Shown piece after piece: positions 61,672 to 64,000 of a stretch of 64,000 nucleotides of DNA. Within the stretch, counting starts at the first letter, position 1. Each line of letters starts with the position of its first letter. The stretch spans positions 2,604,001-2,668,000 of the forward strand of contig NZ_CP022752.1 in NCBI RefSeq assembly GCF_002263515.1, written 5' to 3'. The DNA is from Actinopolyspora erythraea. GTDB taxonomy: Bacteria; Actinomycetota; Actinomycetes; Mycobacteriales; Pseudonocardiaceae. Made by a program: the position numbers and the translations under genes. The notes beneath the pieces were generated by a model. That model searched no databases, was not told the origin of the DNA, and worked only from the letters and a program-made list of their open reading frames with translations.

Positions 61672-62151
61672 ATGGACACCACCGATTCGACCGGCTCGGG
61701 CCAGGAGACGAACACCGTGTTGGTACTGGACCCGGACGGCCGGGGCGCGGGATGCCCGCCGGGTCCGTGGTCCGGACTCGCCGAAACCCTGCCGCTGCAC
61801 TGGTTCCCGTTGTCCGTGGCCGACGACGGGTTGTTGCAGGTACGCGCACTGCTGGAACGGCAGCTCGACGGCGGCGCGGGAATCGAGCTGGTGGCGGGCG
61901 GCGGCGCCGTGTACACCGCGCTGCGCGCCGCGGCACCTCACCCGAAAGCGGTCACCAGAGTGCTGCTGGCCACCGACGAGCCGCTCGACGAACCGGGACT
62001 GACCAAAGTGCTCGAACGCAACGGGACCACCGTTCGGGTGATGCACGTGGACACCGAACCGGCGAGCGGAACCGACGAGGTCCCCCTGCTGGCCAGGCGG
62101 GGTGTCGCCGACAGCCTGGTCGACGAGCTCCGCGAGCACCACAGCCGGTAG
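61672..62151 (+). CDS. unknown protein, 159 residues
   Basis: The translation is soluble and acidic at the ends, with alternating beta/alpha pattern (TNTVLVLDPDG, HWFPLSVADD, GIELVAGGGAVYTALRAA, VTRVLLATDEPLDEPGLTKVLERNGTTVRVMHVD), which suggests a Rossmann-like or response-regulator-like fold without recognisable catalytic residues. AACAGGAGGTCCGC is a strong ribosome site. It has no recognised family and no clear partners. Confidence 0.65.
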   Translation: MDTTDSTGSGQETNTVLVLDPDGRGAGCPPGPWSGLAETLPLHWFPLSVADDGLLQVRALLERQLDGGAGIELVAGGGAVYTALRAAAPHPKAVTRVLLATDEPLDEPGLTKVLERNGTTVRVMHVDTEPASGTDEVPLLARRGVADSLVDELREHHSR

Positions 62152-62391
62152 TCCCGGCGGGGGCGGTCCCGCCGCCGAGGGACGGGACCGCGTTCGCGGC
62201 GGCAGCGCTCGACGCCCCGGGACACCGCCGCGAACCCCAGCTCGGCTGGACCGCACGGCCGGGAGCTCCTCACCCCACCGCTCACCGGGCCGTGGCCGGG
62301 CGCCGAGCGATGCTCCGGCTCGGGCACCGGGAGAGGTGGGGCCGGAGCCGCCCGGCGTGCTCGGCGACCATGCCGGGCCGGCACGGACGGC

Positions 62392-63402
62392 TCAGACGCC
62401 GTCCGGCAGCGGCGCCGCGGGGTCGACCAGCCGTTCGTCGCGCAGCTCCTGCCAGAACCCGGTCGGGACGGGGGTGCGTGAGAGCTCCAGGTTCTGGCTC
62501 ACGCGCTCGGGGCGGGACATGCCCGGTATCGTCGCCGCCACGGCGGGGTGGGCCAGCGGGAACCGCAGGGCGGCGGCCCGGATGTCGGTGCCGTGCCGCT
62601 CGGCGATCTTCCGCAGCCGGTCGACGTCGTCGAGCACCCGCTGCGAGGCCTCCTGGTACTCGAAGTGCTTCCCACCGGCCAGCACGCCCGAGTTGAACGG
62701 GCCGCCCACGACCAGCTCCACGTCGCGCTCGGCGCAGCGCGGCAGCAACCGTTGCAACGCGTAGGAGTGGTCGAACAGGGTGTAGCGCCCCGCGAGCAGG
62801 AACGCGTCCGGGGTGTGCTCGTCGAGCCCGAGGGTCAGCTCGCACGGCTCCACGGTGTTGACACCGATGCCCCAGGCACCGACGACGCCCTGCTCGCGCA
62901 GGCTCGTCAACGCGCGGAACGCCCCGGTGCGCGCGGCGGCGAAGGCGTCGAGCCAGTCGTCGCCGTAGAAGTCCGGGGAGATGTCGTGCACCCAGGCGAT
63001 GTCGATGTGGTCGGTGCCCAACCGCCGCAGGCTCTGCTCGATCGAGCGCATGGTGCCGTCGTAGCCGTAGTCGTTGCGGACCCGGTTGGGGCGCCCGTGC
63101 GCGAAGATGCCGCCCCGCTCGTCCGGGTCGGCGGGCTCCTCGGTCTCGTACTCGACCACGCGGCCGACCTTGGTGCTGAGCACGTACTCGGAGCGCTCGT
63201 ACCGCGACAGCACCCTGCCGAGCCGGATCTCGGACAGCCCGGCTCCGTAGATCGGGGCGGTGTCGTAGTAGCGGATGCCGTTGTCCCAGGCGGCCTGGAT
63301 CGTCGCGGCGGCGTCCTCCTCCGGCACCGCGCGGAACATGTTGCCCACCGGGGCGGCGCCGAAACCGAGTGTCTCGCCGGACAACAACGATCGGATGCTC
63401 AC
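62392..63402 (-). CDS. aldo/keto reductase
   Basis: 336 residues. The fold starts LGFGAAPVGNMFRAVPEEDAAATIQAAWDNGIRYYDTAPIYGAG (Asp and Tyr of the tetrad in YYDTAPIYG), then STKVGRVV (Lys), and WVHDIS (His). AKR members of this group oxidise sugars such as L-fucose or D-arabinose with NAD(P). ATG 63402. Divergent from a LysR gene, which probably regulates it in response to its substrate. Confidence 0.88.
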   Translation of the reverse strand: MSIRSLLSGETLGFGAAPVGNMFRAVPEEDAAATIQAAWDNGIRYYDTAPIYGAGLSEIRLGRVLSRYERSEYVLSTKVGRVVEYETEEPADPDERGGIFAHGRPNRVRNDYGYDGTMRSIEQSLRRLGTDHIDIAWVHDISPDFYGDDWLDAFAAARTGAFRALTSLREQGVVGAWGIGVNTVEPCELTLGLDEHTPDAFLLAGRYTLFDHSYALQRLLPRCAERDVELVVGGPFNSGVLAGGKHFEYQEASQRVLDDVDRLRKIAERHGTDIRAAALRFPLAHPAVAATIPGMSRPERVSQNLELSRTPVPTGFWQELRDERLVDPAAPLPDGV

Positions 63403-63521
63403 GTGTACTCCTCGTCGTGCGTGGTGCGGGCCGGTCCCGGCCCCTCGCCACCGACGCTAGGAGCACCTGTTACAGCTGTCCAAGACTCGATTGGCGAAGG
63501 TTGTTGCGGTGAGGGTCTGAC

Positions 63522-64000
63522 ATGTTGGAGCTACGTCAGCTGGAGTGCTTCGTCGCCGTGGCCGAGACGGAGCACGTGGGGCGGGCCGCCGAGCGGCTGC
63601 GCATCTCGCAGTCACCGTTGAGCCGCCGGATCGCCGACCTGGAGCGACGGCTGGGGCTCGTGCTGTTCGAACGCAGCAGGCAACGCGTCCGGCTGACCGC
63701 CGACGGCGAGGTGTTCCTGTCCGAGGCGCGGGCGCTGCTGCGACACGCCGAACGGCTCGAGTCGCTCGGCCAGCGGCTCGGTCGGGGCGAGACGGGTGGG
63801 CTGTGCCTGGGCTACGTGGAACACGCCATCCACGCCGACGTGCTGCCCGGCGCACTGCGCTCACTGCGCCGGGACCGGCCGGACGTGCACGTCTCGCTGC
63901 ACAACCAGACCGGCGCGGAGCAGCTGGAGGCACTGCGCAGGCGGAGCCTGGACGTCGCGCTGGTGGACGCACCACCGGCCGAGGACGACCCGGTGCTGGA
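63522..64000 (+). CDS. LysR-family regulator (3' truncated by window end)
   Basis: 159 residues visible. MLELRQLECFVAVAETEHVGRAAERLRISQSPLSRRIADLERRLGLVLFER is the standard LysR winged HTH. The beginning of the effector domain (GGLCLGYVEHAIHADVLPGALRSL) is present and the frame stays open to the last base, so the rest lies outside. ATG after GTGAGGGTCTGAC. It is divergent from the aldo/keto reductase with 119 bp between the starts, the usual LysR-target arrangement. Confidence 0.9.
   Translation, partial: MLELRQLECFVAVAETEHVGRAAERLRISQSPLSRRIADLERRLGLVLFERSRQRVRLTADGEVFLSEARALLRHAERLESLGQRLGRGETGGLCLGYVEHAIHADVLPGALRSLRRDRPDVHVSLHNQTGAEQLEALRRRSLDVALVDAPPAEDDPVL

Noticed and set aside
1..64000. 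tRNA, rRNA, riboswitch or CRISPR elements
   Set aside because: Looked for cloverleaf-like, cobalamin/SAM-type and repeat-spacer patterns by eye; none was convincing. A computed search (tRNAscan, Infernal) would be needed to exclude them.

Overview
The window is high-GC DNA with dense coding on both strands, many GTG/TTG starts, purine-rich Shine-Dalgarno sites and ATGA/GTGA gene overlaps. Together with a conservon, MetF of the mycobacterial type, DUF742 and roadblock proteins, P450s and a CsoR regulator, this points to an actinomycete. I infer a Pseudonocardiales-type genus, possibly halotolerant because of the BCCT compatible-solute transporter; nothing here fixes the genus. I saw no rRNA, tRNA, CRISPR array, phage module or intact insertion sequence.

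Region 1-20 kb is a mosaic of small housekeeping and stress units: a formate/nitrite-type channel, a flavin-independent-type methylenetetrahydrofolate reductase and a distant MetE-like methyltransferase (one-carbon/methionine metabolism), TauE and SulP transporters, a macrodomain hydrolase, MerR, a P450, two hydrolases, a cold-shock gene with a structured leader, a lipoprotein, a SerA-like dehydrogenase overlapping a DUF1015 protein, a CBS protein, and a ferritin-like/VIT1 iron exporter.

Region 20-31 kb has a catalytically decayed IS630-like protein, a haloperoxidase-type hydrolase, and a carboxylate-uptake module. In that module a LytS-type kinase, a LytTR regulator, a small membrane subunit and a sodium:solute symporter are translationally coupled, followed by a DUF485/ActP pair. 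A GGDEF diguanylate cyclase diverges from it.

Region 32-38 kb is a complete conservon (sensor kinase, roadblock, DUF742, small GTPase) read leftward toward two P450s of the CYP157/CYP154 type. The CYP157-like enzyme has lost the ExxR arginine, and the two P450 genes overlap by 133 bp.

Region 39-50 kb carries a BCCT transporter, a secreted GH43 arabinanase, a double VOC protein, a GntR repressor divergent from adenosine deaminase with two operator copies, CsoR, TetR (next to an oxidoreductase remnant), a CBS site-2 protease, and a subtilase with a tiny propeptide-like partner.

The most exciting part is 50.8-57.6 kb: a five-gene leftward operon encoding an arylamine N-acetyltransferase-like enzyme, a two-domain protein (DUF6875-like domain plus a tryptophan-2,3-dioxygenase-superfamily domain lacking the distal histidine), a GSA-aminomutase-like PLP enzyme, an amidase and a class I/II aminotransferase. 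It lies between AT-rich borders. Its upstream region has three GTCAGT(G/C) heptamers at exact 11-bp spacing, with the last one 8 bp before a TACGCT -10 box, which is the architecture of a SARP-activated antibiotic promoter. I read it as a small biosynthetic gene cluster that probably makes a modified tryptophan/kynurenine-derived product. The right end holds a photolyase, a double-palindrome operator, small unknown genes, and an aldo/keto reductase divergent from a LysR gene cut by the window end.
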